A stretch of 64,000 nucleotides of DNA, taken from the NCBI RefSeq assembly GCF_963675165.1, contig NC_087377.1:7767122-7831121 (forward strand), given 5' to 3'. The notes under the pieces were generated by a model. The model was not told the DNA's origin, made no database searches, and worked only from the letters and a program-made list of their open reading frames with translations. Source of the DNA: Halichondria panicea. Its lineage: Eukaryota; Porifera; Demospongiae; Suberitida; Halichondriidae. Shown here in pieces: positions 11,801 through 20,738 of this stretch. Positions within the stretch are counted from its first letter, which is position 1, and the number at the start of each line of letters is the position of its first letter. Position numbers and translations under genes: made by a program.

Positions 11801-12476
11801 AATCCTCGTCCGTCTCTAACCACCGCTTCACATTGGACAACAGTGTCATTGTACTGTGCTGTGGCTGGGATGGTCAGTGTTGCTGGAAAATCACCAGACG
11901 ATAGGGTAAGAGTCACATCAGGTGGGTACTTATCCTCAGTGGGAAACTCTTCATTGAGCCCCCAATTGTGATTTTGTGCTCCAAGATACAGACACTTGAA
12001 CAGTGCAGTTAGCCCTTGGGCCTGCACCACTGATACTGGTTGCACTACAAATTGGCATGCTGCAGATAGTAAAATGCATTCACATTACACTAACTGCTAA
12101 TATGCTAGATCTTATAATACCCTAATAAAGGTGCCACTTAATTCTTTCAACACCAAACTGGTGAATAGCCTGGCTATAATTATAATTGTGTGACAAATCA
12201 AACCTTCAAGCTATAATTATTTTATCCATGCACTTTGAATGTGGCCATCGCTCTAAAATAATTGCCTTATCATAATTATGGGGCGGACACAGTAAAATTG
12301 CTTGCCATGCAGGTGGAGACAAAGCAGTATTCCATGACAGATCTACTACGTGGTACGTCTTATATAAAATATTCATACTCACTTGTCAATACAACAGTAC
12401 GTGATAGTATGAACGTGACAGCTGTCAGGAGTATCACCAGTCTCTGTGACCATCTATAGCTATGATGTGACCTCAT
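5663..12476 (-). CDS. Receptor A: Ig/FN3-type single-pass membrane protein with a tyrosine-rich tail
   Basis: Ten exons in coding order: 12476-12383, 12044-11760, 11636-11322, 11259-11177, 11099-10475, 10406-10128, 10074-10009, 7477-7383, 5979-5929 and 5869-5663. Together they total 2100 nt, or 700 codons with the stop. Exon 1 is a signal peptide (hydrophobic LVILLTAVTFILS). Exon 2 is Ig-like, with Cys pair ..FKC.. and VVQCEA. Exon 3 is FN3-like (LNVTWVAPFS, YSFSVTPRS). Exons 4-6 complete an N-glycosylation-rich ectodomain. Exon 8 gives a TM helix (AIFITSLVLLVVVVIFIVFVW) followed by RRK. The last exon carries EAYDPV, AYNIL and IYDEP tyrosine motifs. The start ATG (12476-12474) is chosen because the paralogue's start site reads CAG here and the next in-frame ATG lies 11 codons upstream. 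The protein is an inverted paralogue of receptor B (25086-35997). Ligand and pathway are unknown; signalling through SH2 proteins is inferred from the tail. Confidence 0.8.
6078..6167. repeat. Short foldback in receptor A intron
   Basis: Inverted arms contain TGCAAATATATGG at the left and CCATATATTTGCA at the right, with inner AATATTGCA/TGCAATAT pairing. It has no coding meaning; the overlapping open frames on both strands are products of the palindrome. Confidence 0.6.
6209..7108. mobile_element. Non-autonomous element with GGCGTAGCCAGG ends, in receptor A intron
   Basis: The left end CAGGGGCGTAGCCAGG and the right end CTGGCTACGCCACTG are inverted. G-rich GGGGGGTGCTGGA motifs lie just inside both ends. 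A second MITE (TACCGTACGGGTAG ends, 6762-6982) is nested within it. A relative with the same end style lies at 20902-21775. No transposase is encoded. Confidence 0.65.
6762..6982. mobile_element. Nested MITE, TACCGTACGGGTAG ends
   Basis: The termini TACCGTACGGGTAGAAAATT and AATTTTCTACCCGTACGGTA are perfect inverted repeats. Internal TTTCGCGG/CCGCGAAA-type motifs repeat in both orientations, as in the 443-651 family. It sits inside the 6209-7108 element. Confidence 0.75.
7383..7477 (-). CDS. Transmembrane exon of receptor A
   Basis: The 95-nt exon starts after TGCAG and ends before GTATAA. It encodes GG, a long hydrophobic run, then WRRK, which is a membrane anchor with a positive inside flank. 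Receptor B's equivalent exon (28172-28323) has a different hydrophobic sequence but the same GG start, phase and VFV end, supporting both calls. Confidence 0.8.
7478..10008. other. Long intron of receptor A
   Basis: It holds a TAGCCTC-type foldback fragment around 7890-7942, and a terminus of the ACCGTATACCTC..GCGCATGCGCACC element family at about 8428-8466. It also holds two near-repeats of TTATGTTTC(G/A)AATAATAG around 9560-9630. A minus-strand open frame at 8370-8768 and plus-strand frames around 8411-8778 have no splice support and no recognisable domain, so I do not call a gene. Confidence 0.5.
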
Positions 12477-12489
12477 CCGACACGATATC

Positions 12490-12857
12490 TAGACTGACCT
12501 TGCAAAAAATCTTGCACACAACTGTCTTGCATGCACACAAATGTATTATAGTGTAAGCTTATACGTACATGTAAGTCTATCTAGCTAGCTAGACCAGAGA
12601 TAGAGTAATGGATTGGCAACGGGAGTACTCACGTGATCATTTCACATTGACATCAACCATCCTTGATGCGCATTATTTCCCGGCACAACGCCCGCGAAAA
12701 GAAGTAATAATTAGTTAGTTATTAGACTTTAGAATTGCGTATAGTAAGGCTACACGTGTCCTGTGCTTTATTTAAAGTGAAGTCCAAGCGTGGAAGAATT
12801 GACTGTGGTGCTCTAGAGCTTGAAAACTAGTTATATTGGTCTGTGCCCCCTTTTTTT
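12490..12857. repeat. Old repeat that was the target of the non-LTR insertion (left part)
   Basis: A segment at 12492-12530 containing AGACTGACCTTGCAAAAAA recurs at about 16692-16730. The last bases before the retroelement (GTCTGTGCCCCCTTTTTTT) match GTTTGTGCCCCTTTT at 16405-16419, the uninterrupted copy of the same repeat. Confidence 0.55.
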
Positions 12858-12947
12858 GACTTCTAACCTAAGCGTTGTTAGAGCCGATTTTAAAGTAGGC
12901 ACTAGCCAAGGAGCTTGCTTGTTAACTAAGCGCTCAGCAAGACTGGA

Positions 12948-13121
12948 ATGGCTTGCTGCAGATGTAATCGCACAGGGCGCTGCCAAAACTGCAGATGTGT
13001 GAAAAGTGGTCGTCTTTGTCAGGGTTGTCTTCCTCAAAGACTGGGGTCGTGTGTTAATACCGCCCATACCCCATCACCTGATGTCACTGACACTGACATA
13101 GCCTCTCCCTCACAACCATAG
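12948..13121 (+). CDS. Cys-rich N-terminal frame of the retrotransposon, ended by TAG
   Basis: From ATG at 12948 (in-frame TAA upstream at 12927-12929) 57 codons read CCRCNRTGRCQNCRC then GRLCQGCLPQRLGSC. This regular pattern of ten cysteines (CC-x-C-x5-C-x2-C-x-C-x6-C-x2-C-x6-C style) resembles a zinc-binding CXC-like knot. It then enters a Ser/Thr/Pro-rich linker and stops at TAG 13119-13121. The frame downstream stays open to the large ORF without another stop. The TAG is therefore either a single inactivating substitution or a readthrough site. Confidence 0.7.
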   Translation: MACCRCNRTGRCQNCRCVKSGRLCQGCLPQRLGSCVNTAHTPSPDVTDTDIASPSQP

Positions 13122-13145
13122 AACAGTACAAGCACTCAGCCCTCG

Positions 13146-16082
13146 ATGGTACCCACCTCGCCACATCCCTCGAATGGACCAAATACTCAGGAGAATACAA
13201 GTCCCCCTAATTCTCCTCTCCAACTTCCAGGCTTTTCACCAACCATAGCAGGGACTTTCACCTGGGGTTCATACGATGCCCCCACGTTCATAAACTCTCT
13301 CAAGGCTGCCTATAATGAAGTGGTACATTGGAAGCCAAACTTCTTCAAGGTTCCATATGGCACAACTGGGAAATCGTTTGTTTCAGAATTGTCTAGACTG
13401 TACAAAGCTTTCGCATCAACATCTGCCATGGAATGCATCGCACTTAAAGCCACCATTGTCGCACCCATCCTATTGCTACAGAAACCCTCTGCCAAGTCCA
13501 AGGCCAAAGACCATAGTACCTGCCTTGAAAGACGCCTGCGTACATGGCTAGATGGCAACCTGCAGGACCTACTCTTAGAAGGAAGAACAATTCAACAGAG
13601 AATTCCTAAACAGAACCCAGACATCAGCGAGAAACATGAGAAAAACCTTTCTCGGTCCTTTGCTAACAAAATGTTTGAAGGGAACACAAAAGCAGCCATC
13701 CGCCTGCTAACAGAAGATTCAAAGGGAGGTGTACTTCGCTTGGGGGACCACATTGGGGAGAACCAGACAGTGAAAGATGTGCTGATAGAGAAACACCCTC
13801 CAGCTCAGTCCGCGTCTCCTGACTCTATAATCAAAGATGATCCACCCGAGGTTCATCCTGTACTATACGAACAAATTGATGCCACCCTGATAAGATCTGC
13901 TGCCTTGAGAACTACGGGTGCAGCGGGACCCTCTGGCCTTGATGCCGCCTGCTGGAGAAGACTCTGCACGTCCTTTAAAGGGGCTTCGAATGATCTGTGC
14001 CACTCCATCGCCATCTCTGCCCAGAGACTTTGCACCAGTCTGATAGATCCATCCACCACTGCCCCTCTACTAGCATGTCGTCTAATAGACCTCAATAAAA
14101 ATCCGGGCGTACGCCCTATAGGTATAGGAGACACGGCAAGGCGGATCATGGCCAAGGCAATCTTGACAATTACTAGACAGGATGTACAGGAAACCACTGG
14201 TTCAGTACAACTCTGCGCTGGACAAATTTCGGGCATTGAGGCTGCGGTACACGCAGCTACTACACTCTTCCAACAAGACGACACAGAGGCTATCCTGCTT
14301 GTGGACGCAAGCAATGCGTTCAACGCACTCAACCGCCTTGTGGCCCTGCACAACATCCGTCGTCTCTGTCCCCCACTGGCCACAGTTTTGATCAATACGT
14401 ACAGGGTACCAACTGAACTATTTGTTGATGGTGACGTGCTCTACTCCTGTGAAGGCACCACTCAAGGGGACCCCCTAGCTATGCCCATGTACGCATTGGC
14501 TACAGTACCCATCATCAAGAGATTACATTCCCTCTCCGAAGACATTGATCAGGTGTGGTATGCGGATAACGCCGCTGCAGCAGGGAAAATTGTCAGATTA
14601 CAGGAATGGTGGACCAATCTTTCTACACTAGGTCCCAAGTTTGGATACTTTCCAAACCCCCAAAAAACATGGCTTGTCACCAAAGAGAAGCACCTTTCCT
14701 CAGCTACAACCCTCTTTGCTAACACTGGAGTGCAAGTCACCTCGGAGGGCAGACCATACCTAGGGGCCGCACTTGGCACTGAAGAATTTGTCACCTCACA
14801 CGTGCAAGACAAAGTTGGAATGTGGTCTAAGGTTCTGGATAAGCTAACTGTGGTCGCAGAAACACAACCACATGCTGCTCATGCTGCTTTCACTCACGGT
14901 CTCTCCAACAAATGGTCATACCTCACACGTACCATCCAAGGCATTGGAAACCTCCTAGAACCGCTGGAATCAACAATCAGAATGAAACTTTTACCCACCC
15001 TGACGGGTCAACCACCCCCATCCGACGAAATGCGTGACCTCCTAGCCCTACCAGCGAGATTGGGCGGTATAGCAATAAGCAACCCCACTGCTGTGACTGA
15101 GGCAGAATTCTCCGCTTCCACCAAAGTTGCTGGCCCCCTTAAGAACACCATCCTCCAACAAAGCTTCGAGTATGCCACAGAAGTAGCCGAGGCTCAAGTG
15201 AAAGCCAGGAATGAGGTCCGCCGATCAAATCGGGAACACTGTAAACATACAGCGGACACCCTGAAGCAATCCCTTTCTACCACTCTAAAAAGATCTATGG
15301 ACTTAGCACAAGAGAAAGGCGCTTCTAACTGGCTCACCTCCCTCCCCATCCAAGAATTTGGATTTGCCTTACATAAAGGAGCTTTTCGAGATGCCCTCTC
15401 ACTTCGCTACAGTTGGCAACCATCAGGAGTCCCCTCATCTTGTGCATGCGGCAAACAATTCTCAGTCGATCACGCTCTGTCATGCCCTAAGGGCGGTTTC
15501 ACCATCACCAGGCACAATGAAATAAGGGATTTAACGGCCAACCTACTCACTGAAATTTGCAGTGACGTCTGTGTAGAGCCTGAACTACAACCTGTAAGTG
15601 GTGAAGAACTAATCGGGCTGTCAGCAAATGTCCAAGACGGTGCCAGATTAGACATTGCGTGTAATGGCTTCTGGGGTGGGCGCTTTGAACGTACATATCT
15701 AGATGTACGAGTGTTTAATCCCCATGCAAAATCAAACCAACACACCAACTGCTACAGGAAGCATGAACTTGAAAAGAAAAGACAATACGAACAACGCGTC
15801 AGAGATATCGAACACGCCTCATTCACTCCTTTGATGATGTCAGCCACAGGTGGTATGGCCAACCAGGCCACTGTGTTCTACAAAAGGCTTGCCTCAAACT
15901 TGGCAATCAAATCTAATGAAAGCTACAGTAGAACACTGTCCTGGCTAAGGAGCAGAATTACATTCTCTCTCCTACGCTCTGCCATTCAGTGCATCAGAGG
16001 ATCCCGCTCCAGTCGTGGACAGCCAGCCAGGTCCCAGAATCACCCCTCAGCGGACCAGCGGACCTGGCCAACTCGGAACTAA
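13146..16082 (+). CDS. Retrotransposon reverse transcriptase polyprotein, 978 aa
   Basis: The ORF shows the order of reverse-transcriptase blocks. AGPSGLDA is followed by NKNPGVRPIGIG (palm/finger), VDASNAFNALNR (first catalytic Asp block), TTQGDPLAMP (primer-binding block) and VWYADNAAA (catalytic F/YxDD block, here YADN, second Asp replaced by Asn). The C-terminal part has a CACGKQFSVDHALSC-type CxC..H..C zinc knuckle. It is followed by LDIAC and TYLDVRVFNP, which resemble the PD-(D/E)xK restriction-like endonuclease region of R2-type LINEs. The order RT then knuckle then endonuclease argues against an APE-type LINE. The in-frame region upstream includes the Cys-rich frame at 12948. The YADN site and the upstream TAG make activity uncertain. 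Confidence 0.85.
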   Translation: MVPTSPHPSNGPNTQENTSPPNSPLQLPGFSPTIAGTFTWGSYDAPTFINSLKAAYNEVVHWKPNFFKVPYGTTGKSFVSELSRLYKAFASTSAMECIALKATIVAPILLLQKPSAKSKAKDHSTCLERRLRTWLDGNLQDLLLEGRTIQQRIPKQNPDISEKHEKNLSRSFANKMFEGNTKAAIRLLTEDSKGGVLRLGDHIGENQTVKDVLIEKHPPAQSASPDSIIKDDPPEVHPVLYEQIDATLIRSAALRTTGAAGPSGLDAACWRRLCTSFKGASNDLCHSIAISAQRLCTSLIDPSTTAPLLACRLIDLNKNPGVRPIGIGDTARRIMAKAILTITRQDVQETTGSVQLCAGQISGIEAAVHAATTLFQQDDTEAILLVDASNAFNALNRLVALHNIRRLCPPLATVLINTYRVPTELFVDGDVLYSCEGTTQGDPLAMPMYALATVPIIKRLHSLSEDIDQVWYADNAAAAGKIVRLQEWWTNLSTLGPKFGYFPNPQKTWLVTKEKHLSSATTLFANTGVQVTSEGRPYLGAALGTEEFVTSHVQDKVGMWSKVLDKLTVVAETQPHAAHAAFTHGLSNKWSYLTRTIQGIGNLLEPLESTIRMKLLPTLTGQPPPSDEMRDLLALPARLGGIAISNPTAVTEAEFSASTKVAGPLKNTILQQSFEYATEVAEAQVKARNEVRRSNREHCKHTADTLKQSLSTTLKRSMDLAQEKGASNWLTSLPIQEFGFALHKGAFRDALSLRYSWQPSGVPSSCACGKQFSVDHALSCPKGGFTITRHNEIRDLTANLLTEICSDVCVEPELQPVSGEELIGLSANVQDGARLDIACNGFWGGRFERTYLDVRVFNPHAKSNQHTNCYRKHELEKKRQYEQRVRDIEHASFTPLMMSATGGMANQATVFYKRLASNLAIKSNESYSRTLSWLRSRITFSLLRSAIQCIRGSRSSRGQPARSQNHPSADQRTWPTRN

Positions 16083-16185
16083 ACTTCAATGAATAAATAC
16101 ATGGTTTTAACTTTTACATGACTTTAGTTTTTTCATTACATTAACCCTGTCCTCAATAACGTCACGTATGTCATGTTATAACATT

Positions 16186-16186
<1 letters not shown>

Positions 16187-16218
<32 letters not shown>
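16187..16218 (+). repeat. Poly(A) tail of the non-LTR element
   Basis: A run of 32 A residues about 100 nt after the RT stop codon, immediately followed by TTTTAAGAAGCACTG of the target repeat. It marks the strand and the 3' end of retrotransposition. Confidence 0.8.
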
Positions 16219-16222
<4 letters not shown>

Positions 16223-16224
<2 letters not shown>

Positions 16225-16770
16225 GAAGCACTGCCGTAGCCAAATGATGTTTTGCCTATACAGATCCTGCTTATTTGTGTCTATGTTGACGAACTGGCCT
16301 GCATACATTTCCTTGGTTAAATCTCTTTTGTATGTTTTTTACATTTATAACCAAAAATGCTAAAATGGAGGCTGTAAAAGACGAGAAAGTTTTATATTAG
16401 TTTGTGCCCCTTTTAAGAAGCACTGCTGTTAGCCTCGATTCCAGGCCGATTAAAATATGTATTTTAATCGGCCTTGAATCGAGGCTACACTGCTGTAAGC
16501 CTATGATGTTTTACCTACATATCTTGTTTTTTTGTGTCTTTGTTGATCAACTAGGCTGCATAAATTCTTGATTTTGATTTCCTAAAGTTATAAATGGAGG
16601 CTACAAAAAATGAAAAAAGACTTTTTAAAAGTCGACGTAGCACATCACAGATAGTCACGTTTTTTCGACCGTTGCCTACTTTATCTCTGGCTAGACTGAC
16701 CTTGCAAAAAACCTTGCACACAACTGTATTACTGTAACTGGTAATAAAGTGCGTTGTAACTTGTATCAAC
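16223..16770. repeat. Tandem old repeat copies, one carrying a TAGCCTCG MITE
   Basis: Two diverged copies of a unit with AGCACTGC..GCC.ATGATGTTTT.CCTA and GGAGGCT follow the retroelement, at about 16223-16430 and 16480-16625. Between them sits a foldback from about 16431 to 16489, with TAGCCTCGATTCCAGGCC and GGCCTTGAATCGAGGCTA ends. It is flanked on both sides by CACTGCTGT, a 9-bp target duplication. Confidence 0.6.
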
Positions 16771-16774
16771 GTAG

Positions 16775-16829
16775 CCTCGAACGCCTAACCGTTATAAAAG
16801 CGAAAACTCGGCCTGGAATCGAGGCTACA
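16775..16829. mobile_element. TAGCCTCG-family foldback
   Basis: The ends are TAGCCTCG and CGAGGCTA, with the internal family motif CCTAACCGTTATAAAAGCGA also found at 20118, 46829-46858 and 47206. No clear target duplication was seen. Confidence 0.6.
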
Positions 16830-16844
16830 TATAAACGTACATAC

Positions 16845-17250
16845 CAGGGGCGGATCCAGGAATTTTGAAAAGGAGGGGCAGTTTGAAGAAAATTTTTACT
16901 AAAAAAAATGTCACTCAGTGTAACTTTTCTGATCACATATTGATTGATGACAGTATGACATACATAGTAGTAGCCTCAATCCCAGGCCGATCCGTCTCTA
17001 ATTGAACGCTAGGTCGCCGGAGGCGACCTAGCGTTCAATTAGAGACGGATCGGCCTGGGATCGAGGCTAACATAGTAGCAAGAGATAGCAGAAATGGATG
17101 AAATCTTGCTCTTCAGCTTCAAAAGTCTACAACTAGAGATCGTCTGCTATTCTGCATGCTGCAATAATTGATTGCTGCTCTAAGCCACACCCACTTCGTG
17201 AGCCAGAAAGGGGGGGCACACCCTTGTGCCCTGCACTGGATCCGCCACTG
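16845..17250. mobile_element. Element with CAGGGGCGGATCCAGG ends, containing a nested foldback
   Basis: The left end CAGGGGCGGATCCAGG and the right end CTGGATCCGCCACTG are inverted. Parts of the same family recur at about 41922-42060 and 47930-48113. A TAGCCTC foldback (16972-17068) is nested inside it. Confidence 0.65.
16972..17068. mobile_element. TAGCCTC-family foldback with 9-bp target duplication
   Basis: The element is a long palindrome: TAGCCTCAATCCCAGGCCGA and its complement pair, and the inner arms (GTCTCTAATTGAACGCTAGG) pair around a CGCCGGAGGCG loop. The direct repeat ACATAGTAG flanks both sides (16963-16971 and 17069-17077), which is a 9-bp target-site duplication. Confidence 0.8.
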
Positions 17251-17334
17251 CATGCACTGTATCGTTGAATGAGGCTTTAGATTCTGATTCTATGTACTAA
17301 ACACTCATTAGAGTTCCAGTTGTAAAATCTGAGC

Positions 17335-17490
17335 TAGCCTCGTTTCCAGCCGAGTTGTCTAGCTAGGCCGCCAAATATTTAAAAAATCGGCCTAGGACCG
17401 AGGCTAGCTCAGGTCTAGCCTCGAGTCCAGGCCTAGGTCGCCTATTAAATTAACTTCTTTCTATTAAAAAAAAATCGGCCTGGGACCGAA
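17335..17490. repeat. Two adjacent degenerate TAGCCTCG-family foldbacks
   Basis: AGCCTCGTTTCCAG..CGGCCTAGGACCGAGGCTAG occupies about 17335-17409, and TAGCCTCGAGTCCAGG..CGGCCTGGGACCGAAGCT about 17416-17490. A smaller one lies at 17848-17890. These are decayed relatives of the family. Confidence 0.6.
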
Positions 17491-17581
17491 GCTGTTGTTT
17501 ATCTTATTTGTACACTGTACATGTCACGCGACATTGTTGTTTTCTTTCATTATGTACACTGCAAAGTACCTGCTTAAAACT

Positions 17582-17689
17582 AGTCTCGCGGGCCATACTC
17601 CACAATCTGATACTAGTAGTATCAGATTGTGGAGTATGGCCCGCGAGACTACTACTAGTATCAGATTGTGGAGTATGGCCCGCGAGACT
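17582..17689. repeat. Perfect 69-bp palindrome plus a third arm copy
   Basis: The two 34-nt arms at 17582-17615 and 17617-17650 are exact reverse complements around a single G. The right arm is repeated exactly at 17656-17689 after ACTAC. The arm contains CTCGCGGGCCATACTCCAC. Short plus-strand frames across it are repeat artefacts. Confidence 0.9.
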
Positions 17690-18320
17690 ACGACTACTTA
17701 AAACAACTCAGGTTGACTGTTAATAAGGGCACACACCTATACTAAACACAGCTCTTCAGACTGACGAAGGTACAAAGGAAAAACATAAATTTATAGATGC
17801 TATAATGGGACAAGTACAAAATGTAACAAAGGCTCCAGCTCTCACTTAGCCTCGAATCCAGGCCGATAATGGGCCTGGTCTCGAGGCTAGCTCTAATTCG
17901 TTCTGTTGAAAAATGTAACAAAGAAAAATCGAATGGGACCACGCCTAACTAGATAGTTTAAACGCATCACGTGCACCAATGTTTTCAGTCAAAAGGTCAT
18001 TTGCTGTTTTTCAAAATTATTCTCGTTGTAGTGACAATTTTGTGGGTGCCTTTTCTCAATATTAAATGCTTTGGCAGATTATTTTTTTTGATTTGTATAT
18101 ATGTTGTAGTACTCGTGCTAGTAAATGAGGTGCAAATGTTTTGGAGTGATCAAGACACCCACTCTTGATTTATAACAACTTTTATGTACATGTTTTTTAA
18201 TATAATTGTCTTTTTAGGATGTGAAGCAAAAAGCTCGTAAGAAAAAATTCAAGCCATCCTCTATGTATTAGTTAATGTACAGTGTAGAGAAGTTTATGAC
18301 TGTAAACCTCCCGACCACAA

Positions 18321-18643
18321 GGCTACATTTTGATACCAAGAACATCCTCTATGCTTATTCCATTGTTGAGATATCACTGAAAAACTACATATTCTACTAT
18401 TTCTACCGTTTTGATGACATCACAAGCTGCTAACCACAAATTGATGACACTTTAATCAACCACATAAGTGGGCGTACAATAACTGTAGGCCCACTCTTAA
18501 TTACGTTTGTGGTTGATTAAAGCGTCATTGGTTTGTGGTTTGCAGCTGCGATGTCATCAGAAAATAGTAAATTATGTAGCTTTTCAGTGTTATCTCAGCA
18601 ATGGAATAAGCATATAGGATGTTCTTGGTATCAAAATGTAGCC
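18321..18643. mobile_element. Long-arm foldback element (MITE-like hairpin)
   Basis: GGCTACATTTTGATACCAAG at the left pairs with its complement at the right end. The arms run about 150 nt each, through TTGTGGTTGATTAAAG-type inner sequence, to a short loop near 18480. No coding capacity. Sequence downstream to 19080 resembles 36600-36780. Confidence 0.75.
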
Positions 18644-19085
18644 CATTTATCTGTAAAGTTACTAAAGAAATTTGAAAGCTAAGCTATTAATTTTTCAGAA
18701 GTTATTACTCTATCCAAAAGTGTACCTGAAAACCAGTAAATCATGAATTATAAACACTGTGAACATATTTAAGACCTATAAAGGGATGGTCAGGATACCT
18801 AAACCATTGAACAATTATGTGATGAAGTCTAGGACCTTAGCTGTACAAGATTACTGTTTTATTACTCTATAACCGATTACAATTTGCTGTTGTTCTATTA
18901 ATCACCACAAACCCACCACCTTATGTTTCCATGGAAAAATTTTTGAGTATGTTGTAGCTTTGTCATTCACCTACACATTGGTATCAACATCATTTCTTAG
19001 AAATATTCCAATCGAAAGATATTTACATTTAAGTACAGCTACTCACAAATTTGTGGTAATCTACTCTCTAAGCTGGATGCACTGT

Positions 19086-20158
19086 TAGCCTCGATCCCAG
19101 GCCGAGTTTTCCCTTTTATAACGGTTAGGCAAACAACCGGACCTGGTACTAGTTGTCTGCACATGCGTCAACCAATTAGCCCATTTCTGGCTATTAGTGT
19201 ATTCTCGTTCACTTTTGTGACATTTATATTCGTGTACTATAATATATATCGTGTACGAAGTCAGTTCCCGTTTTATCATTATTGGAATCGATTGGAATGG
19301 CTCTTAGCTGAAGCTTCTGTCTTCTCTGAAGCTTAGAAAACATTATTCTGAAGACTGAACAACAAGGGAAGAGGTATAAAGCTTTGTTAAGCTTATTAAG
19401 GTCAGATATTTTTGTGTGCCCTATGCTATCAAGTCTTGTTCATGTTTGGCAAGATCTAGGTAGACTATATATAGTATAAATTATGGTGGATCAAGTGAAC
19501 AGTGTGAGCTAGAGAACTTGGTGCTGCCATCATCAGCTTGTTGACAATGGCACTATAACCTGTTTAATACGAGAAATTTAATATGTATACAGATCTACAC
19601 GTATTTAGAATGTCAACTTCTCTGTACAGGAGCAATGGCTATCCCAACAGTGCTCCTCTTGGCTATACTAACGGAGGAGACTGGACAGTTTAAGGTAAGG
19701 GTTTAACTGTCTTTGGTTTCTTTTAATATTGTGCTATACTCCCAGGATTGGAGTATGACCTGCTCGTTCGAGCGTTGCTGGGTAGCTCAGAGGCATCAAG
19801 AGAATCTACGTTTTCAAAATTTAACTGATTTACGAGTTGGGGCCTAGAATCAGAGAAGTCCAGCAGCCTGCTAAATCTTTTTGAAACGTAATTTGAAGGC
19901 ATTCAATCATCCTGAAGTTGTCCTGGGTCACTGTAATCGTGCTGCAGCACAACTGGCGACTCCTCAGGCCCTTGTGAAGCAGCTCTCTATGTGCATATTT
20001 TGTGTACTCACTCTGTGCATTTTCTGTGTACAAATTTCGAAATATTTTTTCCGACCACAAATACAATGAAAATTTGACGCATGCGCAGACAACTAGTACC
20101 AGGCCCAGTTGTTCTCCTACCGTTATAAAAGCGAAAACTCGGCCTGGGATCGAGGCTA
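19086..20158. mobile_element. 1.07-kb TAGCCTCG-family element with 10-bp target duplication
   Basis: Terminal inverted repeats of about 80 bp start TAGCCTCGATCCCAGGCC and run through GAGTTTTC.CTTTTATAACGG to ACTAGTTGTCTGC. The other end mirrors this. GATGCACTGT flanks both ends (19076-19085 and 20159-20168). Unlike the short family members it has about 900 bp of internal sequence, including a spliceable signal-peptide-like exon at 19635-19694. No transposase is visible, so it is non-autonomous. Confidence 0.85.
19635..19694 (+). other. Signal-peptide-like exon inside a transposon
   Basis: After a CTGTACAG acceptor-like site and a five-base leader, ATG opens a 20-codon frame: MAIPTVLLLAILTEETGQFK. 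It ends exactly at AAG followed by GTAAGG, a strong donor in phase 0. This looks like the first coding exon of a secreted protein. No continuation exon was found inside the element, so either it was captured from a host gene or the signal is fortuitous. Confidence 0.35.
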
Positions 20159-20219
20159 GATGCACTGTATGCACGTTACAATATGGATGTCAACATGCAT
20201 ATGCACGTTACAATAATTA

Positions 20220-20738
20220 CAGGGCCGGCGGAACCGGTCAGGTTGGTCAGGCCAAAACCTGACCACTTTTCTTGAGTTCACTTATTTATTTGGTAACGGT
20301 CGTTAACATTAAAAATGAAAAATTAATTAGTTTGGTAATAATCGTTACTAAACGGTGCTGGTAATAGCTAGATACTGTAATAGACTAGTAGTACCGCAGG
20401 ACAGACTATCTAGTGTCAGATCTAGCTGCTAGCCAAAAGAAAATGTCTCTCTCCAAACTGCAATCGAGTTCCTTTCAGTGTCCTCACATTGGTGCCACTC
20501 CAAACCGGTATCATTCACCGTCTCAGAAATTTTAGGTGCAACCTCATATACCTGTACCAATATTAATTTTTGTGATTGTCTCAATTAAAATGTCAATTTT
20601 AAAATTCATTAAATATTACTCAAAATGCACCAGAATGCACCAGCAAGCACCATTCAAAAAAATTTCCCGGGGGAGGACCCCCAGACCCCCCTTTATGAGT
20701 CTGGCCTGACCACTTTATATTTGCTTCCTCCGGCTCTG
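20220..20738. mobile_element. Non-autonomous element with CAGGGCCGGCGG ends
   Basis: The left end CAGGGCCGGCGGAA..GGTCAGGCC is inverted at the right as GGCCTGACCACTTT..CTCCGGCTCTG. An internal CCCGGGGGAGGACCCCCAGA run is typical of the G-rich elements here. No ORF of note. Confidence 0.6.

Larger units (their letters stand above)
12858..16222 (+). mobile_element. Non-LTR (LINE-type) retrotransposon with poly(A) tail
   Basis: The 5' boundary is set where homology to the tandem repeat copy at 16400 stops. The 3' boundary is a 32-nt A run (16187-16218) followed by TTTT, and then AAGAAGCACTG resumes the repeat. This suggests a short T-rich target duplication. A Cys-rich N-terminal frame (12948-13121) is followed in the same frame by the RT polyprotein (to 16082). 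The sequence AATAAA occurs just after the stop. Coding sequence composition is visibly more GC-rich than the AT-rich surroundings. The element is otherwise full-length in appearance. Confidence 0.85.

Noticed and set aside
13853-14395. Minus-strand 180-codon frame within the retrotransposon
   Set aside because: Antisense shadow of the reverse transcriptase frame.
17582-17689. CRISPR-like repeat cluster
   Set aside because: Inverted rather than direct repeats, no spacers, eukaryotic context.
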